This document shows, in pieces, positions 9,311-17,440 of a DNA stretch of 64,000 nt. The stretch spans positions 682,001-746,000 of the forward strand of contig NZ_JAKIHP010000001.1 of NCBI RefSeq assembly GCF_021608265.1, given 5' to 3'. The notes below the pieces were generated by a model. It made no database searches, was not told where the DNA came from, and saw only the letters and a list, made by a program, of their open reading frames with translations. Origin of the DNA: Flavobacterium wongokense (GTDB lineage: Bacteria; Bacteroidota; Bacteroidia; Flavobacteriales; Flavobacteriaceae). Each line of letters starts with the position of its first letter. The stretch's first letter is position 1. Both the position numbers and the translations under genes were made by a program.

Positions 9311-10558
9311 CTATTCCTTAAAGTCATCAACAGCATTGATGGCTTTTTTGTTTTTACGCAAAGTATAAAAAGCAATGATGGTACTGATCAACATTAGGAA
9401 ACCTCCCAAAATAAAAGGTGCTCCTGGTAATTGAAAAGGTGCATCCTTATGGGTAAAAAAGTAAAAGGTGTTGGTCATCATGGGTGGGCCAATGATAGCC
9501 GATGCACTCATAAGGCTTGCCAAAGTTCCCTGAATTTCACCCTGCTCATTGGGTGGAATGTGACCCGATATTTCCGACTGCAAAGCTGGTCCGGCAATTC
9601 CTCCTAGACAATACGGAATTAAAAACACAAACAGCATCCAGCTTTGTGTTGCAAAGGCAAACAATAGCATTCCCGCAGTATATAATCCCAAACCAATATA
9701 AATGCTTTTGTGGTTTCCAAGCCTCGGACTTGTCCAGCGGATTAATCCTCCCTGCACCAATCCCACTAAAAGCCCAACTACCCCAAGTGAAATCCCTACC
9801 ATTTTTTCATCCCAGTTAAAACGATACATCGTGAAAAAACTCCAATTGCTGTGAACCGCATGAGAGCCAACATACAAAAGGAAAATTGCTGTAATCAAAC
9901 CAATCAGCGAAGGATATTTTTTTAATCTTGTAAGCGCTGTTATCGGATTGGCACGTTTCCATTCAAATTCCCTTCGGTTCTTTTTGGATAAGGATTCCGG
10001 AAGGATAAAATAGCCATAAAGGAAATTCAGCATGCACAAGATTGCGGCTGCATAAAAGGGAACCCTCGAGCCGAATTGCCCCAATAAACCACCTATAACG
10101 GGTCCAATGATAAAGCCAAGTCCAAAAGCTGCGCCCACCATTCCAAAGTTTTTCGCCCGGTTTTCGGGAGTACTTACATCAGCAATATAAGCTGAAGCCG
10201 TGGTGATACTGGCTCCGGTTAAACCTGCAATGATCCTTCCCAAAAACAACCAGGCAATCGTTGGCGAAAAAGCCAATAGAAGGTAATCCAATGCAAAAGC
10301 AAAAAGCGAAATCAGTATGATGGGACGCCTTCCATACTTATCACTCAGATTTCCTATCAACGGCGCACACAAAAACTGCGTTATTGCGTAGGCAAACGTA
10401 AGCCAGCCTCCATACTTTGCCGCTTCGCTGATATCGCCATGAATAAGTTCGGCGATAAGCTTCGGAATTACCGGAATTATGATTCCCCAACCTGTAATAT
10501 CGATAAGCATTGTGATGAAGATAAATCCTATCGCTGCCTGTTTCTGGCTTTTTTTCAT
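9311..10558 (-). CDS. MFS exporter of the TCR/Tet (drug:H+ antiporter, 12 TM) family
   Basis: A 415-residue proton-driven efflux protein. Twelve hydrophobic segments are visible. The MFS signature [14 protein letters not shown] (motif A) sits between TM2 and TM3, and [33 protein letters not shown] is cut here only by way of example of the antiporter region (motif C-like [12 protein letters not shown] follows). Family members pump tetracycline and related drugs, but chromosomal Flavobacterium homologues are not evidence of resistance. No adjacent TetR repressor is present. It converges on the lipoprotein gene and faces away from the small lipoprotein gene at 10747. Confidence 0.87.
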   Translation of the reverse strand: MKKSQKQAAIGFIFITMLIDITGWGIIIPVIPKLIAELIHGDISEAAKYGGWLTFAYAITQFLCAPLIGNLSDKYGRRPIILISLFAFALDYLLLAFSPTIAWLFLGRIIAGLTGASITTASAYIADVSTPENRAKNFGMVGAAFGLGFIIGPVIGGLLGQFGSRVPFYAAAILCMLNFLYGYFILPESLSKKNRREFEWKRANPITALTRLKKYPSLIGLITAIFLLYVGSHAVHSNWSFFTMYRFNWDEKMVGISLGVVGLLVGLVQGGLIRWTSPRLGNHKSIYIGLGLYTAGMLLFAFATQSWMLFVFLIPYCLGGIAGPALQSEISGHIPPNEQGEIQGTLASLMSASAIIGPPMMTNTFYFFTHKDAPFQLPGAPFILGGFLMLISTIIAFYTLRKNKKAINAVDDFKE

Positions 10559-10676
10559 AGCTAAAAAATGAAATACAAATAAACGAAAAACAATCCTATA
10601 ATTTTGAGGAAGTTAAGCCCAAAAAAATTAAGAAATCTTTAATAATTAAATTTTTACTTTTTTAATGTAAAAAACA

Positions 10677-10707
10677 TTTGCATAATTGAAATAAACTGTT
10701 AGATTTG
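10677..10707 (+). promoter_or_regulatory. Promoter of the small lipoprotein gene (TTTG-N19-TAGATTTG)
   Basis: A TTTG at 10677-10680 is followed after 19 bases by TAGATTTG at 10700-10707, a full match to the Bacteroidetes -33/-7 consensus, 40 bases before the ATG. Confidence 0.65.
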
Positions 10708-10746
10708 CCATTGTTAAACCTAAAAAACAAATAAAACCTAAACATT

Positions 10747-11175
10747 ATGAAAAAAGTATTTTTATTCGCTTCGGCAATTGCATTGACACTTTCATTGAAT
10801 TCATGTTCAAAAGACAGTGGTGGAGGAAGCTCAGCGAGCATGAAAGTAGACGGAACTAACAAAAGCTTTAAAACTATCGCTTATTCATTAGGTGGATCTA
10901 CTTATGTACACGGATACATCGGTAACATTGAAACTCCTACTGAAACTATTGATTTTGATGTAGATCCAGGAACAGGAGACAAAGTAAGCAGTTTTACTTA
11001 TGAGATTGATGGTGGTGATTTCTACACTCCAACAACTTTTACTTCAAACGTTACTACAAACTCTGCAAGTTCAGCTAAAGGATCTTTCAGTGGAACTCTA
11101 GAGCCATTTGGAGCTGGAGCTAACAAAGTGATCACTGATGGAAAATTCTCTTGCAGTGTTACAACTGGTGAATAA
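10747..11175 (+). CDS. Small secreted lipoprotein of unknown function
   Basis: A 142-residue protein. The N-terminus MKKVFLFASAIALTLSLNSCSKD is a lipoprotein signal with the lipidated Cys at about 20, followed by a Gly/Ser linker and a small beta-rich domain containing no further family motif that I recognise. It has a strong consensus promoter upstream and a strong terminator downstream and is therefore a single-gene unit. Codon use is regular (many GGA, ACT, AAC codons), which together with the promoter suggests high expression. Confidence 0.8.
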   Translation: MKKVFLFASAIALTLSLNSCSKDSGGGSSASMKVDGTNKSFKTIAYSLGGSTYVHGYIGNIETPTETIDFDVDPGTGDKVSSFTYEIDGGDFYTPTTFTSNVTTNSASSAKGSFSGTLEPFGAGANKVITDGKFSCSVTTGE

Positions 11176-11193
11176 TTAAATCATACGATACTA

Positions 11194-11227
11194 AAAAGCC
11201 GTTTAGAAATTCTAAACGGCTTTTTTA
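11194..11227. terminator. Bidirectional terminator between lipoprotein gene and sucB
   Basis: Perfect 10-bp stem GCCGTTTAGA / TCTAAACGGC with a 3-base loop, A-run on the left and T-run on the right, placed between two convergent genes. Confidence 0.88.
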
Positions 11228-11245
11228 TTTTTACAAAACAAAGGA

Positions 11246-12475
11246 TTATAATTCCAATGCTTTTTTAGGATTGTTGTCCATTAAGATTCCAACTGGATTT
11301 TCAAGAGCTTCTTTTACTGCAACCAGGAATCCAACCGATTCACGTCCGTCGATGATCCTGTGGTCATAAGATAAGGCTACAAACATAACCGGCGCAACAA
11401 CGATCTGGCCATTTTTTACAACAGCTCTTTCCACTACATTGTGCATTCCTAATATTCCCGATTGTGGCGGATTGATGATTGGTGTACTCAACATGCTTCC
11501 GAAAACACCACCATTTGAAATAGTGAATGTTCCTCCGGTCATTTCATCCACTGTAATCTGTCCGTCGCGTGCACGTAAGGCCAAACGTTTGATTTCGGCT
11601 TCCACACCACGGAACGATAAGGTTTCTGCGCTTCTCATTACCGGAACCATTAATCCTTTTGGTCCTGAAACGGCTACCGAAATATCACAGAAATTGTATG
11701 AAATTTTCTCCTGCCCGTCAATCATTGAGTTTACGTCAGGGTACAATTGCAATGCTCTTGTAACTGCTTTGGTGAAGAACGACATAAAGCCTAATCCCAA
11801 TCCGTGTTTGGTTTTGAATTCTTCTTTGTATTGTTCACGCAAAGCGTAAATTTCGGTCATATCCACTTCGTTGAATGTAGTTAGCATCGCTGTTTCGTTT
11901 TTCGCAGCCACTAATCTTTCGGCAACCTTACGACGCAGCATTGACAATTTTGTCCTTTCTGAACCACGGTTTCCGCCAGTTGGCGTTCCCATTGAAGGCA
12001 CAGCATTTACCGCATCTTCCTTGGTGATTCTTCCGCCTACACCGCTACCAACAACGTCTGAAGGCTGGATGTTTTTTTCGTCCAATATTTTTTTCGCTGC
12101 CGGAGATGGCGTTTGTGCAGCATAGGATGTTGCAGCAACCGGAGCAGCTTTAGGAGCTTCCTCTTTTTTTGGAGCTTCAGCCTTTGGAGCCTCAACTTTT
12201 ACTTCTTCTTTGACCGGAGCTGAACCACTTGGTTTTACTGCGCTGGTGTCGATCAGGCATACAACCGCGCCAACAGCAACAGCATCACCTTCCTCGGCTT
12301 TAAGCGTAATAATTCCACTTGCTTCTGCCGGTAATTCCAACGTTGCCTTATCGGAATCAACCTCAGCGATTGCCTGGTCTTTTTCTACGTAATCTCCGTC
12401 TTTTACTAACCAGGTAGCAATTTCAACTTCTTTTATCGATTCGCCTGGTGAAGGCACTTTCATTTCTAAAATCAT
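11246..12475 (-). CDS. sucB: Dihydrolipoyllysine-residue succinyltransferase, E2 of 2-oxoglutarate dehydrogenase
   Basis: E2 takes the succinyl group from E1 onto its lipoyl arm and passes it to CoA in the TCA cycle. The 409 residues hold, in order: one lipoyl domain (EVDSDKATLELPAEASG, lipoyl Lys at about 44), an Ala/Pro/Lys/Glu-rich linker, the peripheral-subunit-binding domain (SPAAKKILDEKNIQPSDVVG), and the catalytic domain ending with SYDHRIIDGRESVGFL, which carries the active-site His and Asp. Single lipoyl domain and length fit SucB rather than pyruvate E2. It follows sucA on the reverse strand after 100 bases containing a structured repeat. No E3 gene is nearby. Confidence 0.95.
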   Translation of the reverse strand: MILEMKVPSPGESIKEVEIATWLVKDGDYVEKDQAIAEVDSDKATLELPAEASGIITLKAEEGDAVAVGAVVCLIDTSAVKPSGSAPVKEEVKVEAPKAEAPKKEEAPKAAPVAATSYAAQTPSPAAKKILDEKNIQPSDVVGSGVGGRITKEDAVNAVPSMGTPTGGNRGSERTKLSMLRRKVAERLVAAKNETAMLTTFNEVDMTEIYALREQYKEEFKTKHGLGLGFMSFFTKAVTRALQLYPDVNSMIDGQEKISYNFCDISVAVSGPKGLMVPVMRSAETLSFRGVEAEIKRLALRARDGQITVDEMTGGTFTISNGGVFGSMLSTPIINPPQSGILGMHNVVERAVVKNGQIVVAPVMFVALSYDHRIIDGRESVGFLVAVKEALENPVGILMDNNPKKALEL

Positions 12476-12510
12476 GATTTATAATTTTATTGTGTTGATT
12501 ATATTTTGTT

Positions 12511-12575
12511 TAGCCCGGATTGCAGCGGCATCCTTTTGCGTAAGCAAAAGATACAGCGGAAAGCCGGAATAGCTC
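12511..12575. repeat. Structured intergenic repeat element between sucA and sucB
   Basis: About 65 bases abut the sucA stop codon. The core is a perfect 7-bp hairpin, CTTTTGC-GTAA-GCAAAAG, flanked by two copies of CAGCGG and by related ends (AGCCCGGAT and AGCCGGAAT). It is far more GC-rich than its surroundings. From memory, similar elements recur in Flavobacterium intergenic regions; within this window I see only this copy. No T-run follows, so it is not a typical terminator. Confidence 0.6.
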
Positions 12576-15347
12576 CTAACGGAACAAATTCTTGTCAAAA
12601 ACCATTTTGATGGCATCTGCGTGGCGTCTTCGGTCACGTGTATGGCTTCCTGCTGCCGGCGCCGCGTAAGCTTTCAGCGATGCCAATCTCCATGGCACTA
12701 AATCGAAATTCATCAACATATAGCTGTAAGCTCCCATGTTTTTTGGCTCTTCCTGTGCCCAAACGAAATCGTCGGCATTTGGATAACTCTTGATAATCGC
12801 CTTCAATTGGTCAACCGGCAATGGGAACAACTGCTCGATACGTACCAAAGCTACGTCATTTCTCTTTAAATTTTCGCGTTCGGCCAGAATATCATAATAG
12901 AATTTTCCGGTTACGAATACCACGGTTTTTACTTTTTTCCTGTCTACCGAATTGTCGTCAATCGTTTCCTGGAATTGTCCTTTATACAATTCCTCGCGTG
13001 TTGAAACGCATTGTGGGTGACGCAATAAACTTTTTGGTGAAAATACTACCAAAGGCTTACGGAATTTGGTCTTCATCTGTCTTCTCAACAAGTGGAAGAA
13101 ATTCGCCGGTGTTGTACAATCGGCAACATACATATTGTGGCGTGCACAAAGCTGTAAGTAGCGTTCCATACGTGCTGAAGAGTGCTCCGCACCTTGTCCT
13201 TCGTAACCGTGAGGTAGTAATAAAACGATTCCGTTTTGGTTGTTCCATTTGTCTTCACCGCACGAAATGTATTGGTCAATCATGATTTGGGCACCATTGG
13301 AGAAATCCCCAAACTGTGCTTCCCAAATCGTCAAAGCGTTTGGATTTGCCAACGCATAACCGTAGTCAAAACCTAGAACGCCATATTCTGAAAGGAAGGA
13401 ATTGAAAATATTGAATTTCCCTTTTTTACCTTTTACGGTATCTAATAAAACAACTTCTTGTTCGCTGTCCTCCACTTTTACAACGGCATGACGGTGCGAG
13501 AATGTTCCTCTTTCAACGTCCTGTCCGGAGATACGGACATCGTAACCTTCGGTTAATAAGGAACCATAAGCCAGTGTTTCAGCAGTTCCCCAATCGATGA
13601 CGTCGTTGTCGTACATGGTTTTCCTGTCGGTAACGATTTTGGATATCTTGCTGATGAATTTTTTATCCGACGGCAAAGTTGAAACCGAAACGATGATTTC
13701 GTCCAGTTTCTTTTTGTCGAATTTAGTATCGACTTTTTTCAGCATTTCGTCATCCGAAACCTGAACATAACCTTCCCATTCGTCCTGCATAAAAGGCTTG
13801 ATAATCGTCAAATCCTTTTTGCGCGATTCCTGAAGATTCTCATCCAGCTTGGCTTTGTAGTCGTTTTCTATTTTGGTGATATAGGCCGCGTCTACAATTC
13901 CGTTAGTGATTAGTTTTTCAGCATAAATATCCCTTGGATTTTGATGCTTTGCAATGATTTTATATAAAACCGGCTGTGTAAAACGTGGTTCATCACCTTC
14001 GTTATGGCCGTATTTTCTGTATCCTAACAAATCGATGAACACATCACGTCCGAACTGCATCCTGAAATCCAACGCAAAAAGCATCGCGTGAACCACAGCT
14101 TCGGCATCATCAGAATTGACGTGAAGTACCGGCGACAAAGTCACTTTGGCAACATCAGTACAATACGTCGACGAACGCGCATCTAAATAATTTGTGGTAA
14201 ATCCAACCTGATTGTTGATTACAATGTGGATAGTTCCACCTGTTTTATAACCGTCAAGCTGTGCCATTTGCACAATTTCGTAAACAATTCCCTGTCCTGC
14301 TACTGCAGCATCACCGTGAACGGCAATTGGCAGTACTTTTGAAAAGTCGTCTGGGAAATATTTATCCTGTTTGGCTCTGGTAATACCTTCTATCACGGCA
14401 CCAACGGTTTCCAAGTGCGAAGGATTAGGTGCCAGATTCAGGTTGATTTTTTTTCCTGAGGTTGTTTTTCTTTCAGCAGTCAATCCCAAATGATACTTAA
14501 CGTCTCCGTCGAAATATTCCTTGTCGTAATCCTTTCCGTCAAACTCTGAGAAAATATCCTGAGTGGCTTTCCCGAAAATGTTCGCAAGGATGTTCAACCT
14601 TCCTCGGTGTGCCATTCCCATTACGAATTGCTCTACGCCTTTTTCGGCCGCAGCATCAATTAATGCATCTAAGGCCGGGATAATGCTTTCTCCACCTTCC
14701 AATGAGAACCGTTTCTGTCCTACGTATTTTGTGTGCAAAAAGTTCTCAAAAGAAACTGCTTCGTTCAGTTTGCCTAAGATATGTTTCTTTTGGTCGTTGT
14801 CGAAGTTGGGAAGATTGTCGTTTACGTTTATTTTGTCCTGAATCCATTGAATTACCTGAGGATTTCTCATGTACATGTATTCGATACCAATATGCTGGCA
14901 ATACACGTTTTTCAGGTGATCTAAGATTTGTTGCAATGTTTGTGGCTGATGGCCTAATACTTTGGCAGCATCAAAAACCGTATTCAAATCGGCTGATGTC
15001 AAACCGAAATTTTCAATGTCTAGCGTTGGCGAAGAAGTCCTTCTGGTACGAACAGGATTGGTCTCGGTAAAAAGATGTCCGCGTGTTCTGTAACCGTCAA
15101 TCAGTTTCAAAACATTGAACTCTTTCTGGAGTTTGTCTGAAACCTGTCCGTTAGCCGGAACGTTGGCGGCATAATTTGCCAATTCCTGAACAGCATTTTC
15201 TTCATTATAGGTCGTCATTCCAAAGTCGAAACCTTGAAAAAAGGCTCTCCAACTTGGCTCTACGCTATCTGGATTTTGAAGGTATTGTTCGTATAAAAGG
15301 GCGAAAAATTCGGTATGTGCTGCGTTTAAAAAGGAAAACCTATCCAT
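12576..15347 (-). CDS. sucA: 2-oxoglutarate dehydrogenase E1 component
   Basis: The thiamine-diphosphate E1 enzyme decarboxylates 2-oxoglutarate and succinylates the lipoyl arm of SucB. The start is set at the Met at 15347 (MDRFSFLNAAHTEFF), giving 923 residues, because the E1 N-terminal segment begins there; a further in-frame Met at 15389 would add 14 unrelated residues. Landmarks: the N-terminal E2-interacting helix (YEQYLQNPDSVEPSWRAFF), MGMAHRGRLNILAN, GDAAVAGQGIVYE, INNQVGFTT (ThDP/Mg site), and the transketolase-like region GHNEGDEPRFTQP through FSHRHAVV. Its stop abuts the structured repeat, then sucB. Confidence 0.95.
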   Translation of the reverse strand: MDRFSFLNAAHTEFFALLYEQYLQNPDSVEPSWRAFFQGFDFGMTTYNEENAVQELANYAANVPANGQVSDKLQKEFNVLKLIDGYRTRGHLFTETNPVRTRRTSSPTLDIENFGLTSADLNTVFDAAKVLGHQPQTLQQILDHLKNVYCQHIGIEYMYMRNPQVIQWIQDKINVNDNLPNFDNDQKKHILGKLNEAVSFENFLHTKYVGQKRFSLEGGESIIPALDALIDAAAEKGVEQFVMGMAHRGRLNILANIFGKATQDIFSEFDGKDYDKEYFDGDVKYHLGLTAERKTTSGKKINLNLAPNPSHLETVGAVIEGITRAKQDKYFPDDFSKVLPIAVHGDAAVAGQGIVYEIVQMAQLDGYKTGGTIHIVINNQVGFTTNYLDARSSTYCTDVAKVTLSPVLHVNSDDAEAVVHAMLFALDFRMQFGRDVFIDLLGYRKYGHNEGDEPRFTQPVLYKIIAKHQNPRDIYAEKLITNGIVDAAYITKIENDYKAKLDENLQESRKKDLTIIKPFMQDEWEGYVQVSDDEMLKKVDTKFDKKKLDEIIVSVSTLPSDKKFISKISKIVTDRKTMYDNDVIDWGTAETLAYGSLLTEGYDVRISGQDVERGTFSHRHAVVKVEDSEQEVVLLDTVKGKKGKFNIFNSFLSEYGVLGFDYGYALANPNALTIWEAQFGDFSNGAQIMIDQYISCGEDKWNNQNGIVLLLPHGYEGQGAEHSSARMERYLQLCARHNMYVADCTTPANFFHLLRRQMKTKFRKPLVVFSPKSLLRHPQCVSTREELYKGQFQETIDDNSVDRKKVKTVVFVTGKFYYDILAERENLKRNDVALVRIEQLFPLPVDQLKAIIKSYPNADDFVWAQEEPKNMGAYSYMLMNFDLVPWRLASLKAYAAPAAGSHTRDRRRHADAIKMVFDKNLFR

Positions 15348-15386
15348 AAAAAATAATTGAATGTCCTGATTTGTGTAATAGTTTGG

Positions 15387-15394
15387 CAAAAGTA
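15387..15394 (-). promoter_or_regulatory. Candidate -7 element for sucA (TACTTTTG on reverse strand)
   Basis: Reverse-strand TACTTTTG matches TAnnTTTG and lies about 40 bases upstream of the preferred sucA start; no clear -33 element. Confidence 0.35.
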
Positions 15395-15461
15395 CAATAA
15401 TTGGTAGAAATTAATAATTATTTTAGATACTTTTATGCTTATTAAAACATAAAGAAAACAA

Positions 15462-16025
15462 ATGATGAAATCCTCACTTTTAGATAGCAATTTCAAAACG
15501 GTTTTCCTGTTTCTCATTTTAGCTTTTCCGGCTTCATTCTATGCACAGGATGCGCCAAATGAAACTCCGTTGCCTAAGGCAAAAACCGGCGCTTTCTGGG
15601 AAAATGTAAGTTTTGGTGGCAGCCTGGGGTTATCCATCAGCAACGATTACACCGACATACTGGTGGCTCCGAGTGCGATTTATAATTTCAACGACTATTT
15701 TGCTTTTGGCGCCGGCCTGCAATACAGCAACCTGAAGCAAAAGGATTATTATTCCTCCAATGTCTATGGTGGAAGCTTAATCGGGATTTATAATCCGATT
15801 GAGGCAGTGCAGCTTTCGCTCGAAGTGGAAGAAGTGAATGTCAACAGCAAATACTTTGATTTTGGCAACGATTACAAAAAGAGTTTTTGGAACACCGGTT
15901 TGTTTATTGGCGCGGGTTACCGACAGGATAATGTTACTATTGGAGGAAGGGTCAATTTACTTTTTGACGAAGATAAAGATGTTTATGGCAGTGCCTTCAT
16001 GCCTTTTGTGCGGGTGTATTTATAA
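15462..16025 (+). CDS. Outer-membrane beta-barrel protein (family often labelled alpha-ketoglutarate decarboxylase)
   Basis: A 187-residue protein with a signal peptide (VFLFLILAFPASFYAQ) and a mature part of amphipathic beta strands (FGGSLGLSISNDYTDILVAPSAIY, FAFGAGLQYS, FIGAGYRQDNVTIGGRVNLL) ending in FMPFVRVYL, a typical barrel C-terminal strand. I know similar Flavobacteriia proteins carrying the product name 'alpha-ketoglutarate decarboxylase'; the sequence has no ThDP or decarboxylase feature, and the name probably comes from the divergent sucA neighbour. The function is more likely structural or transport in the outer membrane. Confidence 0.75.
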   Translation: MMKSSLLDSNFKTVFLFLILAFPASFYAQDAPNETPLPKAKTGAFWENVSFGGSLGLSISNDYTDILVAPSAIYNFNDYFAFGAGLQYSNLKQKDYYSSNVYGGSLIGIYNPIEAVQLSLEVEEVNVNSKYFDFGNDYKKSFWNTGLFIGAGYRQDNVTIGGRVNLLFDEDKDVYGSAFMPFVRVYL

Positions 16026-16096
16026 TCTGGGCGTGCCCTGCCATTGGCAGGTCGGGCTGTTCGCGGTACACGGTACCTGCTTCCATCCCTCACGCT
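16026..16096. repeat. Cloverleaf-like GC-rich intergenic repeat
   Basis: A 70-base element starting directly after the barrel-gene stop. Outer arms GCGTG (16031-16035) and CACGC (16091-16095) are complementary. Inside are two perfect hairpins: CCTGCC-ATT-GGCAGG (16037-16051) and GGTAC-ACG-GTACC (16065-16077). Composition differs sharply from the AT-rich flanks. From memory, elements with ends like GGGCGTG and CCCTCACGC recur in Flavobacterium genomes. Confidence 0.6.
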
Positions 16097-16139
16097 AAAA
16101 AATATTTTTCATTTTCCAAAAATTCCTATATTTGGAAGA

Positions 16140-17267
16140 ATGGAAACCACTCAGTATCATTTCAATATCGTTAATAGCATCATCCTTGGAGGAATCATTC
16201 AGGGCTTGATTTTTGGTTACATCGTATTTACTTCCAAAAAATACCGCGACACCGCGACATTTCTGCTCGCTACTTTGATTGTAGTATTTTCATTGAATAA
16301 TCTCAATTACTACTTAGCATCGACCTGGTTAGTTAAGAGCCGATATTTATATGGCATCACCTGGACACCTGGACAACTTATTATGGCGCCACTACTTTAT
16401 TTTTATGGATTGAAGATACTTTATCCTGAAAAGTCAATCCCGCGAAAGACTATAATTACTTTGGTAACTCCTTTTACACTTGGATTCATAGCAGTAAACA
16501 CCTTAAAACTGACCCGAAATTACCTTGACCATAAAACCGAGTATTTACTTCTGGAAGGCATCATCGAATTTGTCAGCATCTTTCTGTGTACTTATCTTGT
16601 CACTAAACTTCTTTTAAAAACAATTAAAGCAGAACGAAATGAACAGGCCTTTGCTGTTTCAAAAGTATTTCCTAAACTGAGGTGGTTCCGCAATACCTTA
16701 ATTGCCTTTTTAATCATTTGCCCTATTTGGTTCACTGTAATGGTTATGGTAACTTTTGAACTTGCGCCATATTGGCTTTGGAACATTATATGGATTGCAC
16801 TTTCTGTAATGATTTATTGGATTGGCCATATCGGTATTTATAAATATGGCGTAACGGAAGAGCGTAAAAAAATCCGGAGCCATACGCTTGACCGCAGCAG
16901 TATAGTTGATGTTTCCGATAAAGGCAAAAGCGAACACCTTACACTATTTGAAGATTTGGTCATCAATAAAAAGTATTTCCTTGACCCCGAATTGACTTTG
17001 GACAAAATTGCCGACGAACTCAATCTGAGTAAAAGCCATCTTTCAAGATTAATCAATACAGAACTCAAAACCAGCTTTCCGGATTACATCAATCAGCTGC
17101 GGATTAAGGAAGCGCAGTATTATTTAAAACATCCTGATTTTTCAAACTATACTTTGGTTGCCATTGGCCTCGAAGCCGGATTTGCATCCAAAACAACCTT
17201 CAACAATACTTTCAAAAAAGTAACCGGAATGACGCCGTCGGAATATAAAAATTCCGAGCCGGTTTAA
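16140..17267 (+). CDS. Membrane-bound AraC-family transcriptional regulator (7 TM + HTH)
   Basis: The preferred start at 16140 (METTQYHFNIV) gives 375 residues. The longer open frame from 16044 only translates the GC-rich repeat. The N-terminal half contains seven hydrophobic segments (from IILGGIIQGLIFGYIVF to IIWIALSVMIYWIGHIGIY), then a linker and a C-terminal AraC domain of about 100 residues with two helix-turn-helix units (LTLDKIADELNLSKSHLSRLIN; SNYTLVAIGLEAGFASKTTFNNTFKKVTG is too long to be one motif, with GFAS as its turn). This topology suggests sensing of a ligand in or outside the inner membrane and binding of DNA while anchored. The T9SS adhesin downstream is a possible target. 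Confidence 0.85.
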   Translation: METTQYHFNIVNSIILGGIIQGLIFGYIVFTSKKYRDTATFLLATLIVVFSLNNLNYYLASTWLVKSRYLYGITWTPGQLIMAPLLYFYGLKILYPEKSIPRKTIITLVTPFTLGFIAVNTLKLTRNYLDHKTEYLLLEGIIEFVSIFLCTYLVTKLLLKTIKAERNEQAFAVSKVFPKLRWFRNTLIAFLIICPIWFTVMVMVTFELAPYWLWNIIWIALSVMIYWIGHIGIYKYGVTEERKKIRSHTLDRSSIVDVSDKGKSEHLTLFEDLVINKKYFLDPELTLDKIADELNLSKSHLSRLINTELKTSFPDYINQLRIKEAQYYLKHPDFSNYTLVAIGLEAGFASKTTFNNTFKKVTGMTPSEYKNSEPV

Positions 17268-17290
17268 TTTTCACACTACTATCTTTTCAA

Positions 17291-17344
17291 AGCTGAAATT
17301 CAGCTAATTTGTTCCAATATACTGCAAAGCGCAATATTCGGAAC
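17291..17344. promoter_or_regulatory. Two palindromes upstream of the T9SS adhesin gene
   Basis: AGCTGAAATTCAGCT at 17291-17305 is a perfect 15-base palindrome with a central A. A second inverted repeat, GTTCCAATAT (17311-17320) with ATATTCGGAAC (17334-17344), has one bulged base and an inner TGC/GCA stem. Both lie in the 173-base gap after the AraC-type regulator. They could be operators, or the first could form a weak hairpin ending the regulator mRNA. Confidence 0.35.
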
Positions 17345-17440
17345 GTTTGTTTTTGTTGGCAAATCTACTTTTACACTGCCTTCAAAACTGCTTTGCCTGC
17401 TGAGCTATAACCGATTTGTAATTTAAAAAACGTTATACTC

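Noticed and set aside
9311..10558. Acquired tetracycline resistance gene
   Set aside because: No mobile element, no repressor gene and no composition shift; it looks like a resident MFS exporter of the same broad family.
11439..12392. Long forward ORFs opposite sucB
   Set aside because: They are antisense shadows of a strongly conserved reverse-strand CDS and have no initiation context or recognisable domains.
12821..13285. 154-codon forward ORF opposite sucA
   Set aside because: Shadow of sucA; arginine/serine-rich low-information translation.
16044..16139. N-terminal extension of the AraC regulator from an earlier Met
   Set aside because: The extra 32 residues translate the GC-rich cloverleaf-like repeat; METTQYHF at 16140 is directly before TM1.
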